Source: Actinoplanes siamensis (GTDB lineage: Bacteria; Actinomycetota; Actinomycetes; Mycobacteriales; Micromonosporaceae). From it: DNA of 43,036 nucleotides. The translations under genes were made by a program, and so were the position numbers. Shown in pieces: positions 8,008 through 18,318 of the stretch; position 1 is the first letter of the stretch; the number at the start of each line of letters is the position of its first letter. The DNA is taken from positions 1 through 43,036 of the forward strand of contig NZ_BOMW01000075.1 in assembly GCF_016862395.1 (NCBI RefSeq). Reading direction: 5' to 3'. The notes under the pieces were generated by a model. It was given only the letters and a program-made list of their open reading frames with translations, did not search any database and was not told the origin of the DNA.

Positions 8008-9405
8008 TCACGGCCTTGTCATCTTCAGAACATCGAGCGCCTGGTCGAGCTGCTCCTCGGTCAGGGTTCCCGCGCTCACGTGCCCGCGCTCGATGACCAC
8101 CTCACGGATCGTCCGGTTCGTCGCGAGCGCCTGCTTCGCGATCGCGGCGGCCTCGTCGTACCCCAGGAATCGGTTCAGCGGGGTGACGATCGACGGCGAG
8201 CCCTCGGCGTACCCCCTGGCGATCTCCTCGTTCGCCTCCAGGCCGGCCACGCAGCGGTCGGCGAGCAGCCGGGCCGCCGCGGCCAGCAGCCGGATCGACT
8301 CCAGCAGGTTGCGCGCCATCACCGGCAGCATCACGTTCAGCTCGAAGTCGCCCTGGGAGCCGGCGAAGGCGACCGCCGCGTCATTGCCGATCACCTGCGC
8401 GGCGACCTGCCGGACCGCCTCGGGCACCACCGGGTTCACCTTGCCCGGCATGATCGAGGAGCCCGGCTGCAGGTCGGGCAGGCGCAGCTCGCGCAGCCCG
8501 GCGCGCGGGCCGGAGCCCATCCAGCGGATGTCGTTGGCGATCTTGTAGAGGCCCACCGCCACGACCCGGAGCTGGCCGGACGCCTCGACCAGCGCGTCCC
8601 GGGCGCCCTGCGCCTCGAAGTGGTCGCGGGCCTCGCTCACCGGCAGGCCGGTCTGCTCCCTGAGCCGGGCGATCACCGCCGGGGCGAACCCGGGCGGGGT
8701 GTTCACGCCGGTGCCGACCGCCGTGCCGCCCAGCGGCAGCTCACCCAGCCGCGGCAGGGTGGCGGTGAGCCGCTCGACGCCGTTGGCGACCTGCTGGGCG
8801 TACCCGGAGAACTCCTGCCCGAGGGTGACCGGGGTGGCGTCCATCAGGTGGGTGCGGCCGCTCTTGACCACCTCGGACCAGGCCGCCGCCTTCTCCCGCA
8901 GGGCGCCGGCCAGGTGCTCCAGGGCCGGGATCAGGTCGGCGGCGACCGCCTCGGTGGCGGCCAGGTGGATCGAGGACGGGAACACGTCGTTGCTGGACTG
9001 CGACGCGTTGACGTGGTCGTTCGGGTGCACCGGCCGGTCCAGCGCGCGGGACGCCAGCGTGGCGATCACCTCGTTGGCGTTCATGTTCGACGAGGTGCCC
9101 GAACCGGTCTGGAAGACGTCGACCGGGAACTGGTCGTCGTAACCGCCGTCGGCCACATGCGCGGCGGCCGTGGCGATCGCCTCGGCCAGCTCCTTGTCCA
9201 ACACTCCGAGCTCGGCGTTGACCAGCGCCGCGGCGCCCTTGATCCGGGCCAGCGCGTGGATGTGCGCCCCCTCCAGGCCGCGCCCGGAGATCGGGAAGTT
9301 CTCCACCGCGCGCTGGGTCTGCGCCCGCCACAGGGCGTCGACGGGCACGCGCACCTCGCCCATCGTGTCGCGTTCGATCCGGTAACCACTCACATCGTTC
9401 GTCAC
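8008..9405 (-). CDS. fumC: Fumarate hydratase, class II
   Basis: A 465-residue homotetrameric, iron-free fumarase of the aspartase/fumarase superfamily, which hydrates fumarate to L-malate. Diagnostic parts are TGSGTSSNMNANEV, the HPNDHVN region, SGRTHLMDATPV and the signature loop GSSIMPGKVNPV. The family start (MTNDVSGYRIERDTMGEV) is the GTG at 9405, with AGAGAGGA upstream; the much longer open frame beyond it is antisense noise inside the regulator gene. A second, unrelated fumarase lies 4 kb away. Confidence 0.95.
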   Translation of the reverse strand: MTNDVSGYRIERDTMGEVRVPVDALWRAQTQRAVENFPISGRGLEGAHIHALARIKGAAALVNAELGVLDKELAEAIATAAAHVADGGYDDQFPVDVFQTGSGTSSNMNANEVIATLASRALDRPVHPNDHVNASQSSNDVFPSSIHLAATEAVAADLIPALEHLAGALREKAAAWSEVVKSGRTHLMDATPVTLGQEFSGYAQQVANGVERLTATLPRLGELPLGGTAVGTGVNTPPGFAPAVIARLREQTGLPVSEARDHFEAQGARDALVEASGQLRVVAVGLYKIANDIRWMGSGPRAGLRELRLPDLQPGSSIMPGKVNPVVPEAVRQVAAQVIGNDAAVAFAGSQGDFELNVMLPVMARNLLESIRLLAAAARLLADRCVAGLEANEEIARGYAEGSPSIVTPLNRFLGYDEAAAIAKQALATNRTIREVVIERGHVSAGTLTEEQLDQALDVLKMTRP

Positions 9406-9590
9406 CGGTCCATCCTCTCTCCGATCACCGCTTTTCGGATGTGATGCCGATCCTCCCACCGAGGTCGAGCAGGGCGGCCCGGCCGCGCGCCTCGGCCAGC
9501 CGGCGCCGGCTGGCCGGGGCCACCCGCGGCGAACGCTCGTACATCGCCCGCACCCCGGCGACGGCCGGTCGCGCGAGCGATATTCGACGA

Positions 9591-12551
9591 TCATGCCGCG
9601 ACGTGCGCCCGGAACTCGGTCCGCTCCGGCACGCCCATCCGCTCGAACAGCTCGGCGGCGTGCGCCCGGAGCCGGTCCCGCTCCGGATCCGCCGGGTCCA
9701 GGCAGGCCGCCAGCCCGGCCTCGGCCTGCGCCACCACGTACGCCTGACCGCCCCGCCGGGCCAGGTCCAGTACCCGCCGGTACATCTCCCGGGCCGCGGG
9801 CAGGTCGCCGGAGAGCCGCAACGTCGTCGCCCAGTCGTAGCGGAACTCGGTCTCGTGCCGGGAGTCCAGCAGAGGCCGGGCGATCTCGACGGCCCGCCGG
9901 TGCTCGGCGACCGCCTCGGCGTACCGGCCCTCGGCCTGGAACAGCACCGCCCGGTAACCGTGCACGTCGGCCTCCGACGACCGGTAGCCGGACGGCCGGA
10001 CCAGCCGGTCGGCCGCGTCGACGTAGCGGTGCGCGGTGGCCGGGGTCATCGTCCCCTGGACGGTCCGCAGGCGCTGGATCAGCAGCAACGAGGTGGCGAT
10101 CAGGTTGTCGTCCCGGTCGTCGATCACGGCGAGCAGCCGGATCCGCGCATAGCGCAGCGCCTCCTCGTACCGGCCCAGCGTGCCGAGCGTCTCGGCGAGG
10201 GTGAGCAGCTTGGTCGCGAAGCCGGCCGTGCTGCCGGCCCGGATGCTGAGCAGGCGGAACAGCAGGACCGCGTCGATGCACTCGGTGAACCGGCCGACCG
10301 CCTGGTAGACGGACGCCAGATTGCTGTACGCGGTGGCCAGCCCGGAGAAGTCGCGGAGCTCCTCGCGCAGCCGGATCGACCGCCACAGACACTTCTCCGC
10401 CTCGGCGTGCTCCGCGGTCCGGGCGTGCACCGAGGCCAGGTAGTTCGCCACGCTCGCGATCGCGGCGCGGTCCGGCTCGGCGGCGCGCTCCAGCACCGCC
10501 ATCGCCCGCAGCAGCAGGTCGCGGAGGTCGTCGGTGTACCCGCGGAAGAACAGCAGGTACCAGGCGGCCCGGGGAATGGCCCAGGCGTAGTCGGTACGGC
10601 CGATCCCGGCGGCCGCGTCGACCAGGGCGGCCAGGTTCGGCCGGTCCCACTCCAGCCGGCCGGTCGGGTCGCCGAGCGCGGCCAGCAGGTCGGGCCGCAG
10701 CGGGCTGGGCGAGCCCAGGTCGCGGCGCAGGCGCTCCTGGTAGCCGGCCGCGGTCCCGGCGATGCCGGCGTGCAACTGGAAGTCGAGCAGGCCGGTCAGC
10801 GCGTCCCGGCGCTCGGCGGGCGGCAGGTCGGCGGCGAGCATTCCGGCGTACTCCCGGAGCAGGTCGTGCATCCGGAACACCCCGCGCTCCGGTTCCTCCA
10901 CCAGGTGTACGTCGAGCAGGTCGTCCAGCGCGTCCTCGGCCTCGTCCAGCGGCAACCCGGTGAGCGCGGCCACCGCGAGCGCGTCGAAGGCCTTGCCGGG
11001 GTGGACGCCGAGCAGCCGGAACGCCCGCCGCAACGGCTCCGGCAGCAGCCGGAAGGTGAGCGTGAACGCGTCCGCCACGCTCCGGTCCTCGGCGGCCAGC
11101 TCGGGCAGCGCCGTCTGGCCGAGCCGCCGCACCAGGTCGGCGACCCGCCAGCGCGGGCGATGCGCCAGCCGCGACCCGGCCAGCCGGACCGCCAGGGGCA
11201 GCCGCCCGCAGCGCCGGACCACCTCGGCGGCCGCCTCCGGCTCGGTCCGCACCCGGTCCCCGGCGATGCGGGCGAGCAGCGCGACCGCGTCGTCCGGGGC
11301 GAGCAGCGGCATCGACTCCAGGTGCACGCCGTCCAGCCCGGCCAGCCGCCGGCGGCTGGTGACCAGGGCGAGGCTGCCCGGCGCGGTCGGCAGCAGGTCG
11401 GCCACCTGGGCGCTGGACGCGACGTTGTCCAGGATCACCAGCGACCGGCGGCGGGACAGCTCGGTGCGCCAGAGCGCGACCCGGTCCACCGGGTCGGCCG
11501 GGATCTCGCCGGCGGTCCGGCCCAGCTGTCGCAGCAGAACCAGCAGCGCGGCGGCCGGCTCGACAGGGGCCTGCTCGCTGTGCCCCTGCAGGTCGATGAA
11601 GAGGTGCGCGTCCGGGTACCGCTCGCCGATCAGCCCGGCCACGTGCAGCGCCAGGGTGGTCTTGCCGCTGCCGGCCATCCCGTCGATCACGGCGACCACC
11701 GGGCCGGCGTCGGCCGCCACGGTGATCTCGTCGAGCAGCCGGTCGATCTGCTCGCGGCGACCGGTGAAGTCGCCGACCGTACGCGGAAGGCAGCGCACCG
11801 GGCCCTCGGCCCGCGTCTCAGCCGCGGGACCGGACGAGATCTCCCTGTTGAGGATCTCCCGGTGCCGGCCCTGCAGCTCCTCACCCGGCTCGATGCCCAG
11901 CTCGTCGGCGAGCAGCCGGCGGGCCTTGCGGAACTCGGCGAGCGCGTCGGCCTGCCGCCCGGACCGGGCCAGGGCCAGCATCAACTGCCCGCGCAACCGC
12001 TCCCGCAGCGGGAACCGCTCGACGTAGGCGCTCAGCTCGCCGGCCAGCTCCCGCTCGTTCCCGGCGGCCAGCTCCAACTCGGCCCAGTCCTCCACCGCGA
12101 GCCCGAACCGCTCGTCCAGCACCGCGGCCGCCTGCCGGATCGCCGGAGCGTCCAGCTCCGCGCACGCCGGGCCGCGCCACAGCCCCAGCGCCGCCCGGAA
12201 CGCCGCCCGGTCGCCGCCGGCGCGGGCCCGCTCCACCGAACGGGCGAAAACCTCGGCGTCCAACTCGTCCGGTCCGACCCGGATGCCATAACCGGCCCGA
12301 TCGGTAAGGATCACCCCGGGTTGTAGGATTCGCCGCAATCGCGATATACATGACTGTAATTGCCCGCGCGCTGTCGCCGGCGGAGCGCCGTCCCACATCG
12401 CCTCGATCAGCTCACCCGCGCCGACTATCCGGTTCGGATTGACGAGCAGCATCGCGAGCACGGTCCGGTCACGCCCGGCCGTCACCGCCACCGCATGTCC
12501 GGCCTCGGTGACGGACAGTGGCCCCAAGATGCGGTAGCGCACAGTAGCCAC
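9591..12551 (-). CDS. SARP-type regulator, AfsR-like (HTH, BTAD, NB-ARC, TPR)
   Basis: About 986 residues. An OmpR-type winged-helix DNA-binding domain (VRYRILGPLSV... about 1-90) is followed by the bacterial transcriptional activation domain (about 95-240), an NB-ARC ATPase with P-loop GMAGSGKTTLA near residue 290 and LVILDNV as Walker B-like strand, and C-terminal TPR-like helices (about 650-980). This is the architecture of AfsR, a global activator of secondary metabolism in Streptomyces. The start is uncertain: GTG at 12551 follows a GGGGA; ATG at 12572 is the alternative. No biosynthetic cluster adjoins it, so its target is unknown; the PKS group is 20 kb away. Confidence 0.88.
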   Translation of the reverse strand: MATVRYRILGPLSVTEAGHAVAVTAGRDRTVLAMLLVNPNRIVGAGELIEAMWDGAPPATARGQLQSCISRLRRILQPGVILTDRAGYGIRVGPDELDAEVFARSVERARAGGDRAAFRAALGLWRGPACAELDAPAIRQAAAVLDERFGLAVEDWAELELAAGNERELAGELSAYVERFPLRERLRGQLMLALARSGRQADALAEFRKARRLLADELGIEPGEELQGRHREILNREISSGPAAETRAEGPVRCLPRTVGDFTGRREQIDRLLDEITVAADAGPVVAVIDGMAGSGKTTLALHVAGLIGERYPDAHLFIDLQGHSEQAPVEPAAALLVLLRQLGRTAGEIPADPVDRVALWRTELSRRRSLVILDNVASSAQVADLLPTAPGSLALVTSRRRLAGLDGVHLESMPLLAPDDAVALLARIAGDRVRTEPEAAAEVVRRCGRLPLAVRLAGSRLAHRPRWRVADLVRRLGQTALPELAAEDRSVADAFTLTFRLLPEPLRRAFRLLGVHPGKAFDALAVAALTGLPLDEAEDALDDLLDVHLVEEPERGVFRMHDLLREYAGMLAADLPPAERRDALTGLLDFQLHAGIAGTAAGYQERLRRDLGSPSPLRPDLLAALGDPTGRLEWDRPNLAALVDAAAGIGRTDYAWAIPRAAWYLLFFRGYTDDLRDLLLRAMAVLERAAEPDRAAIASVANYLASVHARTAEHAEAEKCLWRSIRLREELRDFSGLATAYSNLASVYQAVGRFTECIDAVLLFRLLSIRAGSTAGFATKLLTLAETLGTLGRYEEALRYARIRLLAVIDDRDDNLIATSLLLIQRLRTVQGTMTPATAHRYVDAADRLVRPSGYRSSEADVHGYRAVLFQAEGRYAEAVAEHRRAVEIARPLLDSRHETEFRYDWATTLRLSGDLPAAREMYRRVLDLARRGGQAYVVAQAEAGLAACLDPADPERDRLRAHAAELFERMGVPERTEFRAHVAA

Positions 12552-12851
12552 CCCGTTCCCCGTGCCGGGCATCGAGATTAGCCGACACGTGAGAGCGGAT
12601 CGACAGCGGAACGAGAGTGTTGTCCCGCAGAGTCTTCTTCGCGCCGCTCCGTCGCTGATGTTCGGACATCGCCCCCAGAATGCGAGGGTGCGGCCGCGGC
12701 TTGGAATCACGGGGGCGCGCAGCCCGCTCACGGTCACCGTGGGCGGGCTGTTCGTATCTCGCCGGTAACTCTCGGTTGGACGTCGGCCGGATCGGAACGT
12801 ACCGTCGGTCGGAGCTTCCCGGCACCTCCCCCCGACGAAGAGGATCCACAG
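12552..12851. other. Divergent intergenic region with a strong hairpin
   Basis: About 300 bases between the SARP gene and the lipoprotein gene. A near-perfect hairpin at 12720-12750 (8 bp, one T-G pair, then 5 bp around a TCA loop), followed by TTCGTATCT, sits in the middle. On the minus strand TAATCT just before 12572 could be the SARP -10. No gene is seen. The hairpin is either an insulating terminator or an operator. Confidence 0.5.
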
Positions 12852-13355
12852 ATGCGACCCGCCATCCTGGCCGTGCTCGCCGGCGGCGTGCTGCTGACCG
12901 GCGCCGCCTGCGAGAGCGATGTGCAGGTTTACAACACCGGCGCCCCGGCCGCGTCAGCCAGCGCGGACGCGTACACGCCGCCGGACTACTCCCAGGACAC
13001 CGCCAAGGTCTGCGGGGAACTCGACAAGGTCTTCACCGGCGAGCTGGACGACTTCGGCGCGGCGATCGGCAAGATGATCGCCTACCAGGAGGCGAAGCAG
13101 ACCGAGAACGCCGACAAGGCGGAGAAGACGGCCGCCGCCGAGCTGCAGTCGGCGGGCGCCCGGATCCGCGAGGAGACCAGCGCCGCGCAGGACCCGGAGC
13201 TCAAGGCGGCCGGCGAGACCTCGGCGCGGAAGCTGGAGAAGAGCGCGAAGGACCGCGCGTACATCAAGAAGATCAAGTCCACGGCGGACCTGGACAAGAC
13301 CCTCAAGCCGCAGCTGGCCGAATGGCTGAGCCCGGTCGCCGGCTACTGCGCCTGA
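12852..13355 (+). CDS. Predicted lipoprotein of unknown function
   Basis: 167 residues. The N-terminus (MRPAILAVLAGGVLLTGAAC) is a lipoprotein-like signal with a Cys at position 20; glycine at -3 makes the lipobox slightly unusual. The mature part starts with a Ser/Ala-rich linker and is otherwise charged, Lys/Glu/Ala-rich and helical, probably coiled-coil, with one more cysteine near the middle (KVCGEL) and one at the end (GYCA) that could form a disulfide. GAAGAGGATCC gives a fair ribosome site. The family is not recognised. Confidence 0.8.
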   Translation: MRPAILAVLAGGVLLTGAACESDVQVYNTGAPAASASADAYTPPDYSQDTAKVCGELDKVFTGELDDFGAAIGKMIAYQEAKQTENADKAEKTAAAELQSAGARIREETSAAQDPELKAAGETSARKLEKSAKDRAYIKKIKSTADLDKTLKPQLAEWLSPVAGYCA

Positions 13356-13455
13356 TCATCGCGCCCGGCGCCCTCCGACACCCCGGCATCCGGCCGAGAA
13401 CAGCGAGCTGGCACCCAGGGGCGCGGCAAAGGGATCAGGTCGACCCCGGGGACGG

Positions 13456-15114
<1,659 letters not shown>

Positions 15115-15122
15115 GAGCGGCA

Positions 15123-15128
15123 AGCCTA
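15123..15128 (-). promoter_or_regulatory. -10 element of the class I fumarase gene
   Basis: Minus-strand TAGGCT, eight bases before the ATG, with no Shine-Dalgarno sequence between. It suggests a leaderless or nearly leaderless mRNA. Confidence 0.4.
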
Positions 15129-15184
15129 GGCCAGCGGTGAGCCGGGACGCACACCCGCACCCCGGCAGATGCGGGCATCGGCGG

Positions 15185-16465
15185 TCAGCTGTAGGGCAAA
15201 TAGGCCATGTCACGCCCGGAGACCAGAATCAGGCCGCGCTGCGCGGCGGCGAAGACCTTCGCATCCGTACGCACATCGGCACGTACCGCCCCATTGGCCG
15301 GGTTCAGTGCCGTCACCCGTCCGGACGAGACGACGATCACCGCGTACGGGGTGACCGCCGCGCCCGCCTTGGCCCGCCCGTTCTGCCGCCACACCGCCTT
15401 GCCCCTGCTGAACGACCAGCCGCGCAACGAGTCGCCGGTGCGGATCACCGCGTACCGGTCGTCGAGTGACAGCACCTCGGCGGCCTTGTCGCCGTACCAG
15501 AGGATCCGCCCGTCCGCGGCGTTGATCAGCTCCTGCCGGCCGTACGGATCGACGCCGAGCACCACGTCGTACCCACCGGCAGGGTCCCGGTCCTGCTTGC
15601 AGTCGCTCTCCGCGGTCCGCAGGTTCAGCCCGTCGCGCTTCCACACCGTCCGGTTGCCCGGCGGCGACGTCGCCACCACGCCGTAGTAGCAGGTGCCGTC
15701 CCGCGCCGTGCCGGTGATCGTCAGCACCCGCCCGCCGATCACCGCGATCCGCTGGTCGGCGCCGGCCTCCACGGTGCGCACCAGGCGGCCGTTCGCGGTG
15801 TCGATCACCCGGACCCGGCCGCCGTCCGGGAGCCCGAGCAGCCCGGGCATCACGGCCGGGCCGGCCGCGTCGTCGTCCACGTCCCCGGTGCCGAGCCGGC
15901 GGGCGTCCGGCAGGTCCGGGTTGGCGGCGTGCAGCACGAAGCCGATCCCGCCGGTGGCCACCGACCAGAGCCGCGAGCCGGACCGCGGGTCCCAGGCGGT
16001 GAGGCGGCAGTCGTTGCCGCCGGAGCAGCGCAGATCGACGATCCCGTTCTGGTACGCCCAGACCGCGCCCGCCCCGGTGTCCGCCCGCCGCACGGTCCCG
16101 GTCCGCGGGTCCAGCACCTGGTAGCCCTTGGTGAGCAGGCGGCCGGTGACCACCACCGCGTCGTCGCCCTGTCCCGCGACCGAGGCCCAGTCCGCGTCGC
16201 TCGACCACATCTTGACCGAGGTGGTCAGGTTGTAGGCCTCCACCGAGGTGCGGTACTCCACCACCACCGACTCGCCGACCACCGAGATGCTCTGCGGGGT
16301 CCCGCCGAGCCGCTGCTGCCAGCGGGTGCCGGGGGCGACCGGCCCGCTCGTGCTGACCCACTCCCACAGCTTCGGGAACGGATTCCACACCCCGGTGGTG
16401 GCCAGCACGGTGACCGTGACGGCGGCGACCAGCGTGAATCCCTTCCACGTTCCCGAGGAGGCCAT
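15185..16465 (-). CDS. Membrane-anchored beta-propeller (PQQ-like) protein
   Basis: 426 residues. One N-terminal transmembrane helix (about 9-27) is followed by an exported domain made of repeated blades with the pattern seen in PQQ/quinoprotein-like propellers: DPRTGTV, WDPRSGSRLW, DTANGRLV, NAADGRILW, NPANGAVR. No enzyme active-site motif was recognised, so binding or scaffolding is as likely as catalysis. TAGCCT lies six bases before the ATG, pointing to a leaderless mRNA. A second protein of this type is encoded at 23056-24207. Confidence 0.82.
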   Translation of the reverse strand: MASSGTWKGFTLVAAVTVTVLATTGVWNPFPKLWEWVSTSGPVAPGTRWQQRLGGTPQSISVVGESVVVEYRTSVEAYNLTTSVKMWSSDADWASVAGQGDDAVVVTGRLLTKGYQVLDPRTGTVRRADTGAGAVWAYQNGIVDLRCSGGNDCRLTAWDPRSGSRLWSVATGGIGFVLHAANPDLPDARRLGTGDVDDDAAGPAVMPGLLGLPDGGRVRVIDTANGRLVRTVEAGADQRIAVIGGRVLTITGTARDGTCYYGVVATSPPGNRTVWKRDGLNLRTAESDCKQDRDPAGGYDVVLGVDPYGRQELINAADGRILWYGDKAAEVLSLDDRYAVIRTGDSLRGWSFSRGKAVWRQNGRAKAGAAVTPYAVIVVSSGRVTALNPANGAVRADVRTDAKVFAAAQRGLILVSGRDMAYLPYS

Positions 16466-16471
16466 GCGGGC

Positions 16472-16477
16472 AGGCTA
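16472..16477 (-). promoter_or_regulatory. Leaderless -10 element of the beta-propeller gene
   Basis: Minus-strand TAGCCT, six bases before the ATG, without a Shine-Dalgarno sequence. Confidence 0.5.
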
Positions 16478-16528
16478 ATGACCTCGATCCACAGCACGGC
16501 AGAGGCGAAGAAAGCCCGTGTCGATGCC

Positions 16529-17014
16529 TTACATCCGGATTGCGGCCTTTGTCAGGGGCACTGTCCGGTACGGGATCAGCTCGGCCAACGCGATGATCGT
16601 ATGCGCCCGCCTGATGCCCTCGTAGCCGACGATCTTGTCGATCACCCGCTGCAGGTCGGCGTTCGAGCGGGCCACGATCCGGCACATGACGTCACCGCCG
16701 CCGGTGATCGTGTGCGCCTCCAGGACCTCGGGGATCTCCGCCAGGTGGCCGGTCACGGCGTCGTGCCCGTACCGCTGGCTGATCTCCAGCGTCACGAAGC
16801 TCATCACCCCGAACCCGATCGCGGCCGGCGTGACGTCGGGGCCGAAGCCCTTGATCGCACCGCGGGCGGTCAGCTTGTCGAGCCGGGCCTGGACCGTGCC
16901 ACGCGCCACCGCGAGGCGCCGGGAGAGCTCCAGCACACCGATCCGCGGCTCGGCGGCGAGCAATTCGATCAATCGCGCGTCGAGTTCGTCGAGCTGGACA
17001 GCCTGTTCAGCCAA
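16529..17014 (-). CDS. Lrp/AsnC family regulator beside hppD
   Basis: About 161 residues. An AsnC-type winged helix (LDARLIELLAAEPRIGVLEL, then RRLAVARGTVQARLDKL) is followed by a RAM/ACT-like ligand domain (GHDAVTGHLAEIPEVLEAH, GGGDVMCRIVARSNADL). A TTG at 17014 follows GGTGGGAGA and gives the N-terminus expected for the family; a GTG at 17065 would add 17 residues and almost reach hppD. The divergent arrangement with hppD is conserved in Streptomyces as I recall, so control of tyrosine catabolism is likely. Confidence 0.88.
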   Translation of the reverse strand: MAEQAVQLDELDARLIELLAAEPRIGVLELSRRLAVARGTVQARLDKLTARGAIKGFGPDVTPAAIGFGVMSFVTLEISQRYGHDAVTGHLAEIPEVLEAHTITGGGDVMCRIVARSNADLQRVIDKIVGYEGIRRAHTIIALAELIPYRTVPLTKAAIRM

Positions 17015-17080
17015 ACCCGTCTCCCACCATACTGATTGCACAGAATGACCAGCCGGAATACTCACTGTTGCCCACCGGTG

Positions 17081-17092
17081 TGACCTAGGTCA
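17081..17092. promoter_or_regulatory. Perfect palindrome in the Lrp-hppD gap
   Basis: TGACCTAGGTCA is a perfect 12-bp palindrome 11 bases upstream of the hppD ATG, in the gap between the divergent genes. It is a good candidate operator for the Lrp-type regulator, placed where it could block hppD transcription or initiation. Confidence 0.55.
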
Positions 17093-17103
17093 ACCTCGGA
17101 TTC

Positions 17104-18264
17104 ATGACGACTCTTCAGGACGGCTCGGCCGCGAGCGCCGACACAATCGGTGAACTGCCGGAGAAAAACGACGTCTTCCCGGTGCGAGGCGTCGACCACC
17201 TGCGCTTCCTGGTCGGTAACGCCCGGCAGGCCGCGCACTTCTACTCGACCGCGTTCGGGATGCGCTGCGTGGCGTACCGCGGGCCGGAGCAGGGCTACCG
17301 TGATCACGCCGAGTACGTGCTGGTCAGCGGAGGCGCCCGGTTCGTGCTGACCGGCGCGGTGCACGCCGGCGCGCCGGCCGCCGGGCACGTCGCCAAGCAC
17401 AGCGACGGCATCTCCGACATCGCCCTCGAGGTGCCGGACGTGGACGCGGCGTACCTGCACGCCACCTCGACCGGCGCGCGCGGGGTGACGGAGCCGTACG
17501 ACGTCAAGGACGAGCACGGCACCGTACGGATGGCGGCGATCGCCACCTACGGCGACACCGTGCACACGCTGATCGACCGCTCCGGCTACGACGGCCCGTT
17601 CCTGCCCGGCTTCGTGGCCCGGGACCCGATCGTCGCGGTCCGCCCGAAGCGTTTCTTCCAGGCGATCGACCACGTGGTCGGCAACGTCGAGCTGGGCCGG
17701 ATGGACGAGTGGGTGGAGTTCTACCGCCGCGTCATGGGCTTCACCAACATGGCCGAGTTCATCGGCGACGACATCGCGACCGACTACTCGGCACTGATGT
17801 CCAAGGTCGTCGCGGACGGCACCCGCAAGGTGAAGTTCCCGCTCAACGAGCCGGCCGTCTCGCAGCGCAAGTCGCAGATCGACGAGTACCTCGAGTTCTA
17901 CGGCGGTCCGGGCGCCCAGCACGTCGCGCTGGCCACCAACGACATCCTGAACACCGTCGACGCGATGCGCGGGGCGGGCGTCGAGTTCCTGAACACGCCG
18001 GACTCGTACTACGACGACCCGGAGCTGCGAGCCCGGATCGGCGAGGTCCGCGTCCCGATCGAGGAGCTGAAAAAGCGCAAGATCCTGGTGGACCGCGACG
18101 AGGACGGGTATCTCCTGCAGATCTTCACGGCCCCGGTGCAGGACCGGCCCACCGTATTCTTCGAGTTGATCGAGCGGCACGGCTCCCTCGGTTTCGGCAA
18201 GGGCAACTTCAAGGCGCTCTTCGAGGCCATCGAGCGGGAGCAGGAGCGGCGCGGCAACCTGTGA
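17104..18264 (+). CDS. hppD: 4-Hydroxyphenylpyruvate dioxygenase
   Basis: A 386-residue Fe(II) dioxygenase that converts 4-hydroxyphenylpyruvate to homogentisate in tyrosine catabolism. Two VOC folds are visible. The 2-His-1-Glu iron site is H190 (QAIDHVVGN), H273 (GAQHVALAT) and E354 (FFELIER), and the C-terminal GSLGFGKGNFKALF is diagnostic. There is no clear Shine-Dalgarno; the ATG lies just behind the palindrome. No homogentisate dioxygenase gene is in the window. The aminotransferase gene two positions downstream could supply the substrate. Confidence 0.96.
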   Translation: MTTLQDGSAASADTIGELPEKNDVFPVRGVDHLRFLVGNARQAAHFYSTAFGMRCVAYRGPEQGYRDHAEYVLVSGGARFVLTGAVHAGAPAAGHVAKHSDGISDIALEVPDVDAAYLHATSTGARGVTEPYDVKDEHGTVRMAAIATYGDTVHTLIDRSGYDGPFLPGFVARDPIVAVRPKRFFQAIDHVVGNVELGRMDEWVEFYRRVMGFTNMAEFIGDDIATDYSALMSKVVADGTRKVKFPLNEPAVSQRKSQIDEYLEFYGGPGAQHVALATNDILNTVDAMRGAGVEFLNTPDSYYDDPELRARIGEVRVPIEELKKRKILVDRDEDGYLLQIFTAPVQDRPTVFFELIERHGSLGFGKGNFKALFEAIEREQERRGNL

Positions 18265-18318
18265 CGCTTCCGACCTGCGCGCAGGGAACCGTCAGGCATT
18301 CGTGGTAAAGGTTTGCGC

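Noticed and set aside
6198..8096. 632-codon plus-strand frame opposite the subtilase gene
   Set aside because: Antisense to a gene with signal peptide and full catalytic triad; no domain or start signal.
9441..12326. 961-codon open frame on the plus strand opposite the SARP gene
   Set aside because: Composition is an antisense shadow (Arg/Gly/Pro/Gln-rich, no domain). The opposite strand has clear HTH, BTAD and NB-ARC domains.
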